Below, piece by piece: positions 46,380 through 57,893 of a stretch of DNA of 64,000 nt. The number at the start of each line of letters is the position of its first letter. The stretch's first letter is position 1. The position numbers and the translations under genes are program-made. Source of the stretch: Cryptomeria japonica (lineage: Eukaryota > Streptophyta > Pinopsida > Cupressales > Cupressaceae); contig NC_081409.1 in the NCBI RefSeq assembly GCF_030272615.1, forward strand, positions 873,508,626 through 873,572,625, given 5' to 3'. The notes under the pieces are model-generated. The model did no database searches, was not told where the DNA came from, and saw only the letters and a list, made by a program, of their open reading frames with translations.

Positions 46380-47678
46380 TGTAGACACCTAAAAATGTCT
46401 CATTCATCATGTACTAATTATTCCTCTAACTGATTAAAAAATTCCTTAATTATTTAATTAAGTTAATTAATCTTATTCTTCTAATTCTTCTATTTCTTCT
46501 ATTTTCTTCTAATTTCATATTTCCTCATCATCTTATTAATTATTCTATTTTCCTATTCTATCATCATTTAATCATTTTAATCATTTCCTAAATATTAAAT
46601 AAATATTTATCATTTAATTAATTATGATTAATTCCCCAATTAAAATAATCTTTATTATTTAAATAAATTACTAATTATTCAATTTCTATCTCTAATCATT
46701 TAATCATTCAACCCTCTTCTAAATATTAATAAATATTTATTATTTAATTAATTATGATTTAATTCCTTTAAATTAAATAGTCTTTATTATTTAATTAAAT
46801 TCTATTTCTAAATAATTAAATAGTTTCTTTAAATTATTTAATTATCTAATTAATTCTTCCATTTCCAAATCCCCAAATTCTAATTTCATTTAATTTTATA
46901 TTCTTCTAATTTCTTCCAAATTCAAATATATGTGCATGATTTCAAAAACCAAATTGAAAATCAAAGTCAAGTTCTAAATGTATTCAAATACTAAATTGAA
47001 TTAATAAATTCAATATTTGAATTAAAATCTCATGCAAAGATTAAATTAAAAATCTAAATCTAAATGCAAGCACATGCTAAATTAATTAATTAAATCGATT
47101 AATTAATTAAATCATTTATCTCTCCAATCTCTATTTCCATCTTTCAGTTAGCTTTTTCTAAATTAAGCTCTCTGTATCATCTTCTTTATTTCCTCCAATC
47201 ATTCTTTTTCTTCCCTCAGTCAGCTTTTTCTCAATCTATTGACTCAATTAATCTATTCAATCTATTGAGTTTCATTCCTACAATCAGCAGTTCAACTATC
47301 AATTTTCATTTGAGCTACCTGAGGTCCACCTCTTGATCAATCTGTTCCACCTTTCAATCAATCTTCTCCAATTTTCTATAAATTAAGCATCCAAACTCTA
47401 TTTTCAACAATCACGAAATTCGAATCTTTGTGTCACTTGCAGGTTACTAGCACAATATCTAAGAGCCATCATACCATGAAGAGGAGAAGACCAATGGAAG
47501 TTCTATGCAGTCACGGAATAGGGAGTTTTTATTGATTTCATTTATAATTCCTATTTTGCTTGGTTGTATCATTTCATTATTAGTTTGTTAAATTCTTTGG
47601 TTAGGAGGGATTCGTGATTTCTCTTTTGCTTCTAATTGATTACTTGTTTTGAATAAGATGAATTTTACATGTACGACA
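46380..47678 (+). repeat. 3' LTR of the non-autonomous Tat-type element
   Basis: Begins TGTAGACACCTAAAAATG and ends TGTACGACA. It has a 13-bp-class insertion of TTCTTC-type units relative to the 5' LTR near 46490. TATA-like CTATAAATT is near 47377. Confidence 0.92.
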
Positions 47679-47683
47679 CTTAA

Positions 47684-47880
47684 ATATCATTTTTGCTATC
47701 ATTCCTACATCAGATCAATTTTGTGTGAAGTTGGGACATCATTGGTTCTCTTCCATGAAAGCGATCCCATCTACCCTTCATAAATGTCTCAAATTTCATC
47801 ATTATGACAAAATCTTAACTATAAATAATAGCATGTACCCAGTACCAACCCACACATGCACTAGTTCAAAACTTCAATAA
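47684..47880 (+). pseudogene. Tat-type protease fragment, right part
   Basis: Continues the frame broken at 37937. It reads LGHHWFSSMKAIPSTLHKC, close in style to the segment after the active site in Tat-lineage proteases, and ends at a stop near 47880. DNA from there to 48121 has no recognised feature. Confidence 0.65.
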
Positions 47881-48121
47881 CAAGTAAGTTGGACTTTTAA
47901 TTCACTTGTTTTTCGTGAGATAAACATCTTTTTTTTTATATTTATAAAATTATAATGAACCATAATCAATGCACAAATAATTAATGGAATGAAATGAATT
48001 TTGTTTATATATATTAAATATAGAGGAAGAAGCATTACATAAGAAAGATCATAGTATTAAATTTATTTCCATTGTTTAAAAAAATATTGAAATAACATAG
48101 CTCATAGACAAGATTTGATGT

Positions 48122-49220
48122 ATGTCAGATTGTGAAGAATCAGAATCCAGTTCAATGCCTTCAAAGGCACTAACTCTAGAAGCCAACTGGTAGATGGTGG
48201 AAGAGATGATAAAAGGATTCAAGGATACAGAAGGAAGAAGAGGAAGCAAAGAGGTAAAGAAGGAGAAGGGAAAGGTTAAGATAGAATGGGGTGATGAGAC
48301 TGATGAAGAAGTGGAAGATGGAGAGGAACCAGCAACAGTAGCTATGCTTCAAGACCAAAAGTTATTCCTAGATGTAGTCAAATCCATTTCTAAGGACAAC
48401 CTGGATGGATTACCCACATATGGAGGAAAGATCAATGGATAAGAGTTTCTAGATTGGATAGAAGCTCTCAATAATCACTTTGATTATAAAAGAGGTAGCA
48501 GAAGAGAAAATAGTTAATGTGGCCAAATCAAGAATGAGAGGATCAGCATTGGTTTGGTGGAATATGATGCAAGAAGAAAGGATACAAGAAGGTAAAAAGA
48601 AAATAACTTCATGGGAGCGTATGAAGATCAAACTTAAGGCACAATTCCTTCCAAGAGATTATGAAGTTCAAATTCATAAGAGACTACAAAATCTGAAACA
48701 AAGGGAGTTAGAAGTGAATGCATACACTAAAGAATTCCATAAGCTCAGTTTGAGGGCTAGGAAGCATGAGAATGAGGTGGAGAAGTTGGCCAGGTATATG
48801 AATGGCCTTAGATAGAATATACAAGATGAAATAAGTATCCTCACACCAGACACTGTCCATAAGTGTTTTTAGTTGGCCCTAAGGGCAATAGAGAAGATCA
48901 AAAGGAGGAGTGAGCAAAATCAAAAACATAGGGGAGGAAAGAATTTCAGAGGTAGAGGGAACTTTGGTAGAGGGCAGAAATCACCAAGAAGTGAAGAGCA
49001 GCAAGGCCAAGAAGGTAGTGGAGACTCTCAAAGAGTAGCATTTAGAGAATCCTATAGAGGAAGGAGAAATTTTAGGGGTAGGTTTGGAAACTCAGGTAGA
49101 GGAAATACAGTTTTCACCAGTAGGTGTTATCATTGCAATCAAGTTGGGCATTTAATGAGTAAGAGCTTGGGGAAATCCTCAAGCTCCATAAGCTCATACA
49201 TGGGGGAAAGAAGAACTTAA
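48122..49220 (+). pseudogene. gag: Chromovirus gag
   Basis: Starts at ATG 48122 (MSDCEESESSSMPSKAL). A TAG at 48191, a frameshift near 48450-48480 and further stops break it. The capsid-type core includes RMRGSALVWWNMMQEERI and LKAQFLPRDYEVQIHKRL (about 48530-48690). A Gly/Arg-rich stretch (FRGRGNFGRG, 48950 on) leads to a zinc knuckle CYHCNQVGHLMSKSL near 49126-49170 whose last Cys is lost. It would coat and package element RNA. Confidence 0.85.
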
Positions 49221-49223
49221 TTA

Positions 49224-49673
49224 TTGCAAGAGGACACTCAGAGTATAACTTCTTCAATCAGCAAGGTAGGTCTAGTGACAGAGGGAGAAAATTTTATGAT
49301 GAGGAGAACAATGCTCAAGATACCCCAAGCTCAAGAGCCACCACAAAGGAAAAGCTTGTTTAGGACCACTTGTAGGTCAGATGGGAAGATTTGTAAAGTG
49401 ATTGTAGATTTAGGTTCCACTGAGAATATTATCTTAGTTGAAATGGTGGACAAACTCAAACTAAAAATATTGCCTCGCCTCGCTCCCTACAAGGTATCAG
49501 GGCTCAACCAGGGTCAACATGTACTGGTTGATGAACAAGCATGGGTGGATTTTGAAATTGGTGAGTATAGGGAAAAATTATTGTGTGAAATATTGCTTAT
49601 GGATGCTTGTCATTTGTTGTTGGGCCATCCATGGCAATATGATGTGAAAGCTACTCATGATGGAGAGAAGAAC
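49224..49673 (+). pseudogene. pol: Chromovirus pol, part 1: protease
   Basis: Reads CKVIVDLGSTENIILVEMV, the retroelement aspartic-protease active site with Ser turned into Leu (DLGS instead of DSGS). LLLGHPWQYDVKATHDG marks the region after the protease. The frame is broken by the solo LTR at 49674, and DNA from there to 51169 is not pol. Confidence 0.85.
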
Positions 49674-51174
49674 TATTGGCATTATGTGAACCGGTATGAG
49701 GACATAATGACATTGTATGTTGTCATTGATGCCAATATACTGAAGAGGTGAGAACTAGCATATGTGTGAACCGGTATAACACTATGAATCGGCATTTGTG
49801 CCAAAGTGAAGCGGTGTGTTTGTTCAAGGCGAACCAGCATATAGTTATGGGAACCGGCACATGGAAGCATTGTATGACTACCGCTTGGTAGTTTCCACTT
49901 TAGGGTTTCTGATTGATGTGCTTCAAGCTTGTATGGCTCAACCAGTGACTTTGTGTGATGAGTTGGCATGGTAACGAAGAACAGATCATGTTGCCACGTA
50001 AGCCTTGTGTGCATGAAGGAGATTGTTCCTATCTACCTTGGGAATGTGCGAAGTCTGTAAATGGTGATAACGTGTGATGGGTTATCAACCGCCATGAAAT
50101 CGGTGAAAATGGATGATGAAGAAAGTCTTGAGATTGGATCAAGAACTATTGCATTTAATGCAATATGCTCAATGGTCATGATTGAACCATTTGAATTCCT
50201 TAACCTAACAGGCTCAGGGTTTAGGGTTTATGCTATCAACCTATCTGCTTTCCTATATGGTCGATGTTGTGTCTCTTTCTGAGGTTGTTGGCAAAAGTTG
50301 TGTGTGTGTATCCAAGAGAAGGGATACATGATTCTTGCCAGACCAGAGGAGAGAAGTGATACCTGCAAAGTGTAAGTGCGGAAGGTGAAGAGGAGCTTAA
50401 GAAGATATACATTGGTAATGAGTGCTATCATCAGATCATTGTTATACCTGTTGATCTTTAACCACTTCAAGAGTTGTGAAATCCCTTAATAGGGTAGCCT
50501 TAATCGGCTTGCTATAAATCCTTTAACAAGGTAACTCGAAGCTATTGAGTTATTGAAATCCTTTAGCTATTGAGTTCTTGAAATCCTCTAACAAGGTAAC
50601 CTTTAACAGGGTTTAACCCTTAACCAGGCATTTTAGTCATCCCTTAACCAGGTGATCCCTAATAGGATCAGTTCCTAACAGAACCTGTTGTACCAGTTTT
50701 TAACAGGACAAGGCTCCTAACAGAGTGAACTTCTAAAGAGTTCAAAAACAAGCTTGTGGGTATTCATCCCCACCGTGGTTTTTCCTAGTTGGGTTTCCAC
50801 ATGAAAAATATGTGTGTCATGTGTGATGTCCTCTTCATGTGATGCTATGTTGTTTTCTGTCAAGTAGTGAATCATGTTGATCTAGTTGCTTATATGTATA
50901 TCTTTAATAGTAGATTACCTATTCATGCATTAGGGTGAAATAGAATGAAGTATTAGATTACATGAGAAAATAAGTGTCAACCGGTTTATGCTTATCTCAG
51001 TTATTCTGGGTTTTGCCGGTTGTACTCTGTTTTAGGACCGGTGTTACTATTTGCCTGTAAATGCACAGTGTCTACTAACAAACCAGTCTTAGGGTGTGTT
51101 TTTGCCTATACTGATTCACCCCCCCTCTCAGTACCGATTTGGTACTATCCGTTCATCATTGAGTTATCAAGAAC
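49669..51174 (+). mobile_element. Solo LTR A (1,496 bp) with exact target duplication
   Basis: Element at 49674-51169 begins TATTGGCATTATGTGAACCG (TG mutated to TA) and ends GAGTTATCA. AGAAC flanks it at 49669-49673 and 51170-51174. It has TTGTCATTGATGCCAA at about 49720, a mini-hairpin array at 50483-50745 and a C-run/CTCAGT block near its end. It shares these with the solo LTR at 53189 and the inverted piece at 8882. The internal part was probably lost by recombination between two LTRs. Confidence 0.92.
50483..50745 (+). repeat. Mini-hairpin array in solo LTR A
   Basis: Adjacent self-complementary units with different stems: CCCTTAATAGGG (50483-50494), GATCCCTAATAGGATC (50654-50669), GTTCCTAACAGAAC (50671-50684), CTCCTAACAGAG (50714-50725), GAACTTCTAAAGAGTTC (50727-50743). 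Each loop is TAA-type. Solo LTR B has the same array with changed bases (54043-54325). Confidence 0.75.
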
Positions 51175-53188
51175 AACTATCTTATCACCAAGAATGGGAA
51201 GAAGTATCAAATGGATCCACTACCTGAACTAAGGGAATAAAATAAAATAGGCTCAAGTGTGATGCTAATGAGTGGAAAAGAGTTTATCAAAGAATTGAAA
51301 CAAGAAAGACATCAAGGCCATGCTATAGGGTTAAAACTTATAGAAGAAGCTAAGGCAAATCCATTGAGTGAAGTGCCTCAATAGGTGCAAGGACTACTCA
51401 AACAATATATAGAAGTGATAGGGGGTGACTTACCTGATTCCTTGTCTCCAATGAGAGATGTAAATAATCAAATAGACTTAATACCAGGGGCCAATCTACC
51501 AAACAAAGTTGCCTATAAAATGACACCTAGTCAAAATGAAGAGATCGACAAACAAGTACAAGAACTCTTAGACAAAGGGTTTTTCAAGAAGAGTTTGAGT
51601 CCATGTGTTGTTCCTACTATGTTAGTGCCTAAGAAGGGAGGCAAATGGAGAATGTGCATGGACTCCAGAGAAATCAACAACATTACTATAAGGTATCGAT
51701 TTTCCATGTCATGGATTGAAGACCTATTAGATAATCTAGGAAGTGAAAGCTTCTTCATAAAGGTGGACTTAAAGTCTGGTTACCATCAGATCAGAATCAA
51801 ACCTAGAGATGAATGGAAGACAACCTTTAGAACCAATGCAGGCCTATATGAGTGTCTTGTGATGCCATTTGGCCTCACCAATCCACCTAGTACTTTCCAA
51901 AGGCTCATGAATGAAGTCTTAGTTGAGTTTATTGGTAGATTTTTCATTGTATATCTTGATGACATTTTGATCTACAACGGGTTCAAGGAGGAACACCTCA
52001 AGCATTTGGAAATGGTTTTGAAGAAGTTGAAGGAGGCTCAACTCAAGATTAACCTTGAAAAATATGAGTTTTTGAAAACAGAGCTTGTATACCTCAATGT
52101 TGTTATTTCTCATGGATGTTTAAAAATGGATCCAAGTAAGGTAGAAGCAATACTTAATTAGCCTATCCCTAGGGGCATAAGTGAAGTCATAAGCTTTCAT
52201 GGAATGGCATCTTTTTATAGGAAGTTTGTGAGAAACTTTAGCCATGTTTGTGCTCCTATTCTCAATACTATTAAAGGAGGGATTAAATGTCACTTTAAGT
52301 GGACAGAGGAAGCTAATAAGGGATTTGAGATTTTGAAAACCAAGATATCAGAGTTGCCAACCCTTGGATTGCCTGATTTCAATCAGTTGTTTACAATAGA
52401 ATGTGATGCAAGGCAAAGGGCAATAGGGGTAGTTTTAAGCCAAGAAGTTCATCCTATAGCTTTCTTCTCAGAAAATTTAAATGAAGCTAAGAAAAGGTAC
52501 TCCACATATGATTTGGAGTTGTATGAAATGGTTCAAGCATTGAAAAACTGGCATCACTACTTGCTGCCCAAAGAATTTGTAGTCTTCACTGACAACCATG
52601 CCCTTAGTTTTCTCAATGGGAAGGAGAAGTTGAACCAAAGAAACCTAAAGTGGGTTGAGTAGCTACAATCTTATACATTCACTATTAAACACAAGAAAGG
52701 GACAACCAACAAAGTTGTGGATGCACTAAGTAGGAGAATCATGACCATGTAGGAGATTCAATTGCAAAGTGTGGGTTTGAGTGAGTTAAAAGACCTCTAT
52801 AAGGATGATAAGGATTTTGCAGAGATATATAAGGTTTGTTCTGATTTTTCTAATAGCTCACATGTCTCTTATTTAGAATACATGGTACAAGAGGGTTTGA
52901 TATTAAAAGGTCATCTTCTTTGCATACCTCAATGTTCTATGAGACAAAATATTATTCAAGAGAAGCATCAAGGAGGTCTATGAGGTCATTTTGGCATTGA
53001 TAAGACTTTGGAGTAGGTTGGTAGGTTTTATTATTGGCCCAAGTTGCAATCAAAAGTGAGAAGATTTGTAGAGAAATGTACCATCTACCAAAGAGAAAAA
53101 GGAACCTCAAGTAATGGAGGTCTATATCAGCCCTTGGTCATACCTCAGAGGCCTTAGGAATGTTTGAGCATGGATTTTGTGTTAGCCT
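51175..53188 (+). pseudogene. pol: Chromovirus pol, part 2: RT, RNase H, integrase zinc finger
   Basis: RT runs from about 51490 to 52000 (VPKKGGKWRMCMDSREINN; YLDD at 51952-51963). The connection (GMASFYRKFVRNFSHVCAPI) leads to RNase H (IECDARQRAIGVVLSQE, YDLELYEMVQALKNWHHYL, FTDNHALSFL). The integrase zinc finger at about 52965-53100 (HFGIDKT ... YYWPKL ... CTIYQ) has one Cys turned into Tyr. Stops, mostly TAG, lie near 52159, 52660 and 52750. The frame is cut by the solo LTR at 53189 inside the first integrase motif (MDFVL). Confidence 0.92.
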
Positions 53189-54777
53189 TGTTGGCATTAT
53201 GTGAACCGATATGAGGACATAATGATATTGTATGTTGTCATTGATGTCAATATGTGAAGTGAAGTGAACCGGCATATGTGATATGTGAAGAGAGAACCAA
53301 CATATGTGTGAACTGATATATATGCCAAAGTGAAGTGGTATATTTGTTCTAGATGAACAGGCATGCCAAGGTGAATCAGCATGTAGTCATGGGAAGCGGC
53401 ACATGGGAGCATTGTATGACTACCGGTTGGTAGGTAGTTTCCACTTCAGGATTTTTGATTGGAGTACCTCAAGCCTATGCGACTCAATCGGTGATCGTTG
53501 TGTGATGAGTTAGCAGTATAATAGAGAACAAATCATGTTGCCACATAAGCCCTGTGCACATGAAGGGTCTTGCATGAAGAAGACTATCCCTATCCACCTT
53601 GGGAATGTGCGAAGTTTGTCAAATGGTGATAACGCATGATGGGTTATCAACCGCCATGAAATTGGTGGATAATGGACGATGGAGAATGTATTAAGATCGA
53701 TTCAAGAGTGTTGCATTTAATGCAGTATGATTCAACTGTCATGATTGAACCATTTGAATTGCTTAACCTAACAGGTTTAGGGTTTACGGTTTTTGCTACC
53801 GACCTATCTGTTTCCTATAAGGTCGATGTTGTGTTTCTTTCTAAAGTTGTTGGCAAAAGTTGTTTGTGTGTATCCAAGGGAAGTGATACATGATTCTTGC
53901 CAGACCAAAGGAGAGAGGAGATACTTGCAAACTGAATGTGCAGAAGGTGGAGAGGAGCCAAAATGATTCTGCATTAGCATTAAGTTCTATTACCAGATCA
54001 TTGTAATTCCTATTGATCTTTAACCACTTCAACAGCTATGAAATCCCTTAACAGGGTAGCCTTAACCGGCTTGATACAAATCCCTTAACAGGGTAACTTG
54101 AAGTTATTGAGTTCTAGGAAGTTATAGAGCTCTAGAGATCCTTTAGCTATTGAGTTCTTGAAGTCCTCTAACAAGGTAACCCTAACCAGGTTTAACCCTT
54201 AACCAGGTATTGTAGCCATCTCTTAACCGGGTGATCCCTAATAGGATTGGTTCTTAGAAGAACCTATTGTAATGTCTTAAACTGGACAAGGCTTCTAACA
54301 AAGTAGACTTCAAAAGAGTTCAACAAAAAGCTTGTGGGTATTCATCCCCACCGTGGTTTTTCCCAGTTGGGTTTCCATGTGAAAAATATGTGTGTCATGT
54401 GTGATGCTTTTATCTTGTGATGCTTTGATGTTACCTGTTATGCATATGATGGTTCTATGTTTTATGCCTATCAATAAAACATGCTGAACTAGCTATTGTG
54501 AAGATATGATTATAGATTACCTGTTCATACTTAAGGGTGAAATGGTAGTGTAGTTCTGAGTTGAGTAGGAAGGTAAGTGAGTAACCGGTTTATGATTGTT
54601 TTAGTTGTTCTAGGTTTTACCGGTTTCACTCTGTTGCAAACCGGTGTCACTGTTTACCAGTCATTTGGAGTAATTGTTGGGGAACTAGTTTAGAAATTGT
54701 TTTTTTTGCTTGTACTGATTCACCCCCCTCTCAGTACTGGTTTGGTACTATTTGCTAATCATTGAGTTATCAAGGCT
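53184..54777 (+). mobile_element. Solo LTR B (1,584 bp) with target duplication
   Basis: Element at 53189-54772 begins TGTTGGCATTATGTGAACCG and ends GAGTTATCA. Flanks AGCCT (53184-53188) and AGGCT (54773-54777) differ by one base; the right copy fits the integrase reading frame. Same family and orientation as solo LTR A. Its mini-hairpin array lies at 54043-54325. Confidence 0.92.
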
Positions 54778-55829
54778 TGCCTAGGACACCAAGAGGATTT
54801 GATAGTGTGTATGTGGTAGTGGAGAGGTTCAGCAAAATGGTACATTTCATACCTTGCAAGAGTACCAATGATGCCACCTATATTGTAGGCCTCTTCTTCA
54901 AGGAGATAGTCAGAATTCATGGTCATTCAATTAGCATTGTGAGTGATAGAGATGTGAAGTTTTTGAGTCACTTTTGGATGACACTTTGGAGGAAGTTGGT
55001 CACCAAGTTATCTTTTTCATCTTCCTATCATCCTCAATCAGATGGTCAGAGAGAAGTAGTCAACCAGTCATTGGGTGACTTGCTAAGATGTCTTACTAAG
55101 CAACATGGGTAGACTTGGGATCTAGTACTTAGACGGGCAGAATATGCATATAATGACTCAGTGAACTGTAGCACTGGTAAATGTCCTTTTGAGATAGTGT
55201 ATGGATACCAACCTAGGGGCATATTAGAGCTCAGAAATCTCAGTTCAATGACACCCAAGAGTGCACAAGGGGATAAATTTGCAGAAGGCATTAAAGAGGT
55301 GCATGATAAGGTAAGGCAATCCTTACAACAAAAATCCAAGCAGTACAAGGTTCAAGCTAATAAAACAAGGAGGAAACTATAATTTCAAGTAGGAGACTTA
55401 GTGTTGGCATACCTTAGGAAGGAGAGACATCCAAAAGAGCAGCCTATCAAGCTCATGATGAAGAAAATTGGACCTCTCAAGGTGGTGCACAAGTATGGGC
55501 ATAATGCCTATGAGGTTGAAATTCCACCTACCTTAGGGATATCTCCTATATTTAATGTATGTGATCTCTATCTATTCAAGGGAGGGTCACCAATAAATCA
55601 GAAATAAATGCCATCATCGGCTCATGAAGATTGGGTAAAGGATTTCCCACCTAGTCAATCGGTTGAGTTAGAGAGTATCTTGGATACCAAGATAGTAAAA
55701 AAGACAAGGAAAGGATTTGACAAGAACTATCTTTTTAAGTGGAAAGGGTTACCAGATTCAGATGGCATGTGGATGTTAGAGGCAAATATACTTCAACATG
55801 GAGTGGATATTTTAGACCTTATAACTTAA
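54778..55829 (+). pseudogene. pol: Chromovirus pol, part 3: integrase core and chromodomain
   Basis: Continues integrase (LPRTPRGFDSVYVVVERFSK, VSDRDVKFLSHFW, SSYHPQSDGQREVVNQSL). Together with the Asp left of the insert this gives the DDE triad, with a Thr-to-Arg change beside the Glu. After the GPLKVVHKYGHNAYEVEIP linker comes a chromodomain-like end (ILDTKIVKKTRKGFDKNYLF then KWKGLPDSDGMWMLEANI). Chromodomains steer chromovirus integration to particular chromatin. Stops at 55110, 55380 and 55607 inactivate the gene. Confidence 0.9.
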
Positions 55830-55847
55830 GGAACTTGAGTTCTTTGA

Positions 55848-55857
55848 CCCAGGGGAG
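55848..55857 (+). promoter_or_regulatory. Polypurine tract of the chromovirus
   Basis: CCCAGGGGAG directly precedes TGTGGTGTAGG, taken as the 3' LTR start, 19 bp after the pol stop. Confidence 0.7.
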
Positions 55858-57462
55858 TGTGGTGTAGGGCACCTAGCACTCCAAGAATGTAAGAGTTGAT
55901 TTATTTTTAGTTTGTGAGGTAATGTGTGATGTAATAATGGACCAACCATTGATGACTTAGTAGAGCCATGGTTGAGTTGTCCAAATTTTGGTTTGAGTCA
56001 ATTCTACTCAGGATGTTGTTAGCTTGAGAAGTGAGATGCTTAGATAGTTCACATGCAAAATACCCTAGATGAATGTATTCATGATTTAGGATTCAATTTA
56101 ATTGTGTTTAGGTCTTCTAGGGTGTTTGAAGACCTTTAGGAGTCTTAGAATGCAAGAGAATGCAAATTTGCATCCTGGAGCAAAAGTTGTCAAAAGTTGT
56201 TGAGCAAAATTTTGCAATTTCTTACAAAAGTTGCATTTTTGGTTATGGCAATTAGGAAGTTTATTGAACCGACTGAAACAAGTGGATATAATCCAAATTT
56301 CACTTCATTGTATGGGTTAGAAGGATTGGAAATTCAAGAACAATTTTTTGGTTTGTGAAGCAATCTTGTTTCCACCGGTTTGTAACAGTTTTGTCTTCTT
56401 TTTCATTGCTTGTACGGTCCAATATGGACTAGATGGTTTAAACTAAATTCCATATTTGTATATTCATTGTATTTTATTTCAATAATCTTTATTTTTAGGT
56501 TTGATTGTTCCAGCTTGTAGAGATTTCTCTCTTTCTTTGCAACTAGGAGCAAAACCCTTGCAAGTAGGGTTTAAGAGCAAGAAATGGCTCTAGCCTAGGC
56601 ATTCTTTAATGGAACTTGTTGAAATCATTAATAATGCTAGGTTAGGGTATTTATATAGTTTTGGAGTAGGGTGTGTGATGTTGCAGGTCCAAGAGGAGGA
56701 GAAACAATGAAGACCTAGGCTCATCGCTGGGAGTAGGTGAGTTAGGACAGCAAGCAAAGTGCGATTTGTGAGCACATGGAGATTGATGAAGGAACAAGTG
56801 GCATATTATTGTAAATCCCTCCAATTTCCCTTGAATTTTACCAAGGTTTTTAGAGCAGGATATTTGACTGGTGAAAGGTTCTAGACCAATTTTGTCAATC
56901 CACTGGTTAAGCCTAAAACCCCACAAAATAGTGTAGCGTTGGAAACCACACCTGTACGGACAAACCAGATGCACTTTTATAGTATTTTCTACAACTTCCA
57001 AAAGGGTACTAAAATACATGATTTATTCCTAGGCTTGTTTGGGATTTTTGTAAATTAAACCCCAAAAACCGCTTAAGGAGGGCTAATGCAATCAGGCCTA
57101 TTTAGGTGTTGGTAGAGACCTAGAAGGCTTGAGAAATCATGGAAATGGATTTGGTAAGTCTTAAACTTATAAACACAATGAACACATCTTATTAATGCAT
57201 TGGGAAACCATAAGAAGAGTTTGTGTGTTAAAATCCTAGCAGGAGGGGTTGGAGCCCAAGAGGGTGTGTTTGAGTAACTGAGGTGACAACCTCAAGTGGA
57301 GGAGTTGATTGTCTAGAAACCATTGGCTATATCTAGGAGGCAAGTCAAGAAGGTTCAGACCTTGGAGGTCTTATTGTCATAACCCTTGCCAAGTTCCATA
57401 GGAAGGACTTGAGTAGTTGTAGGGTTGAGTAGGACAAGTCACTCAAGAAGGTGAAACATTCA
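55858..57462 (+). repeat. 3' LTR of the chromovirus (end tentative)
   Basis: Begins TGTGGTGTAGGGCACC. Composition is uniform to about 57440, and ACATTCA at 57462 is a possible CA end just before coding-like DNA on the other strand. No 5' partner is available, so the right end is a guess. Confidence 0.5.
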
Positions 57463-57893
57463 AGGCTCCAAGACTCTCTACATCAAAGCCTCTGCCAATC
57501 TGCACCCATTTCTTGTGATGCAACAACTGCTCTGCATTTAGGTTCAGAAGAAATAGTTGTCTGGCCACTGGCACTATTTGTTCAGGGAGAAGAAGCTTGG
57601 TTAATTCACTCCCCAAAGGAATCCCTGCCCCTACTTCTGCAAGGATTACAATAGTAACGTCATCTCCAAGGAAGTATTCATTAAGCACCTTCCTTAACAG
57701 CATCAACATATCCACCTTGTCTCCTTTGAGGTCCAAAAGAGACACCAAGAACCGAGATGTAATCTATGTTACCATGGTATCTATTTTCATTACGTAGAAA
57801 GTCTCTGCAAAATACCATCCGCACAGCCTCATTGGTGAACATCCCAACCTCCTTGTAGACTGATTGGAGGGTTGGGTCTTTAACGAAGCCCAA
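57443..57893 (-). pseudogene. Unrecognised coding-like fragment
   Basis: Two overlapping minus-strand frames (57893-57681 and 57748-57443) read like one protein broken by a frameshift near 57748: FVKDPTLQSVYKEVGMFTNE then LRKVLNEYFLGDDVTIVILA. Composition is protein-like, without the low complexity around it. I do not recognise the family. It may be a captured or processed host-gene piece. Confidence 0.4.

Larger units (their letters stand above)
37938..47678 (+). mobile_element. Non-autonomous Tat-type LTR element (LARD-like), 9.7 kb
   Basis: LTRs of 1,284 bp (37938-39221) and 1,299 bp (46380-47678) start TGTAGACACCTAAAAATG. Flanks CTTAG (37933-37937) and CTTAA (47679-47683) are the target duplication with one mismatch. 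The 7.2-kb interior has a leader, several tandem repeats, one Gln/Asn/Pro-rich ORF (42146-43887) and an A-rich 3' part, but no pol. LTR start, polypurine tract and hairpin/G-run match the Tat element at 1-8881, which marks it as a Tat-lineage dependent element. Confidence 0.9.
48122..57462 (+). mobile_element. Ty3 chromovirus, 5' LTR not seen, with two solo-LTR inserts
   Basis: Gag, protease, RT, RNase H, integrase and a C-terminal chromodomain follow in order, then a polypurine tract and a 3' LTR start. Two solo LTRs interrupt it at 49674 and 53189. Removing each with one target copy (1,501 and 1,589 bp) restores one continuous frame from 48480 to 55829. The 5' LTR and primer site are absent upstream of gag. 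The 3' limit is uncertain. Confidence 0.85.

Noticed and set aside
47881-48121. Possible 5' LTR of the chromovirus
   Set aside because: No similarity to the 3' LTR start TGTGGTGTAGGG and no primer site was seen before gag.
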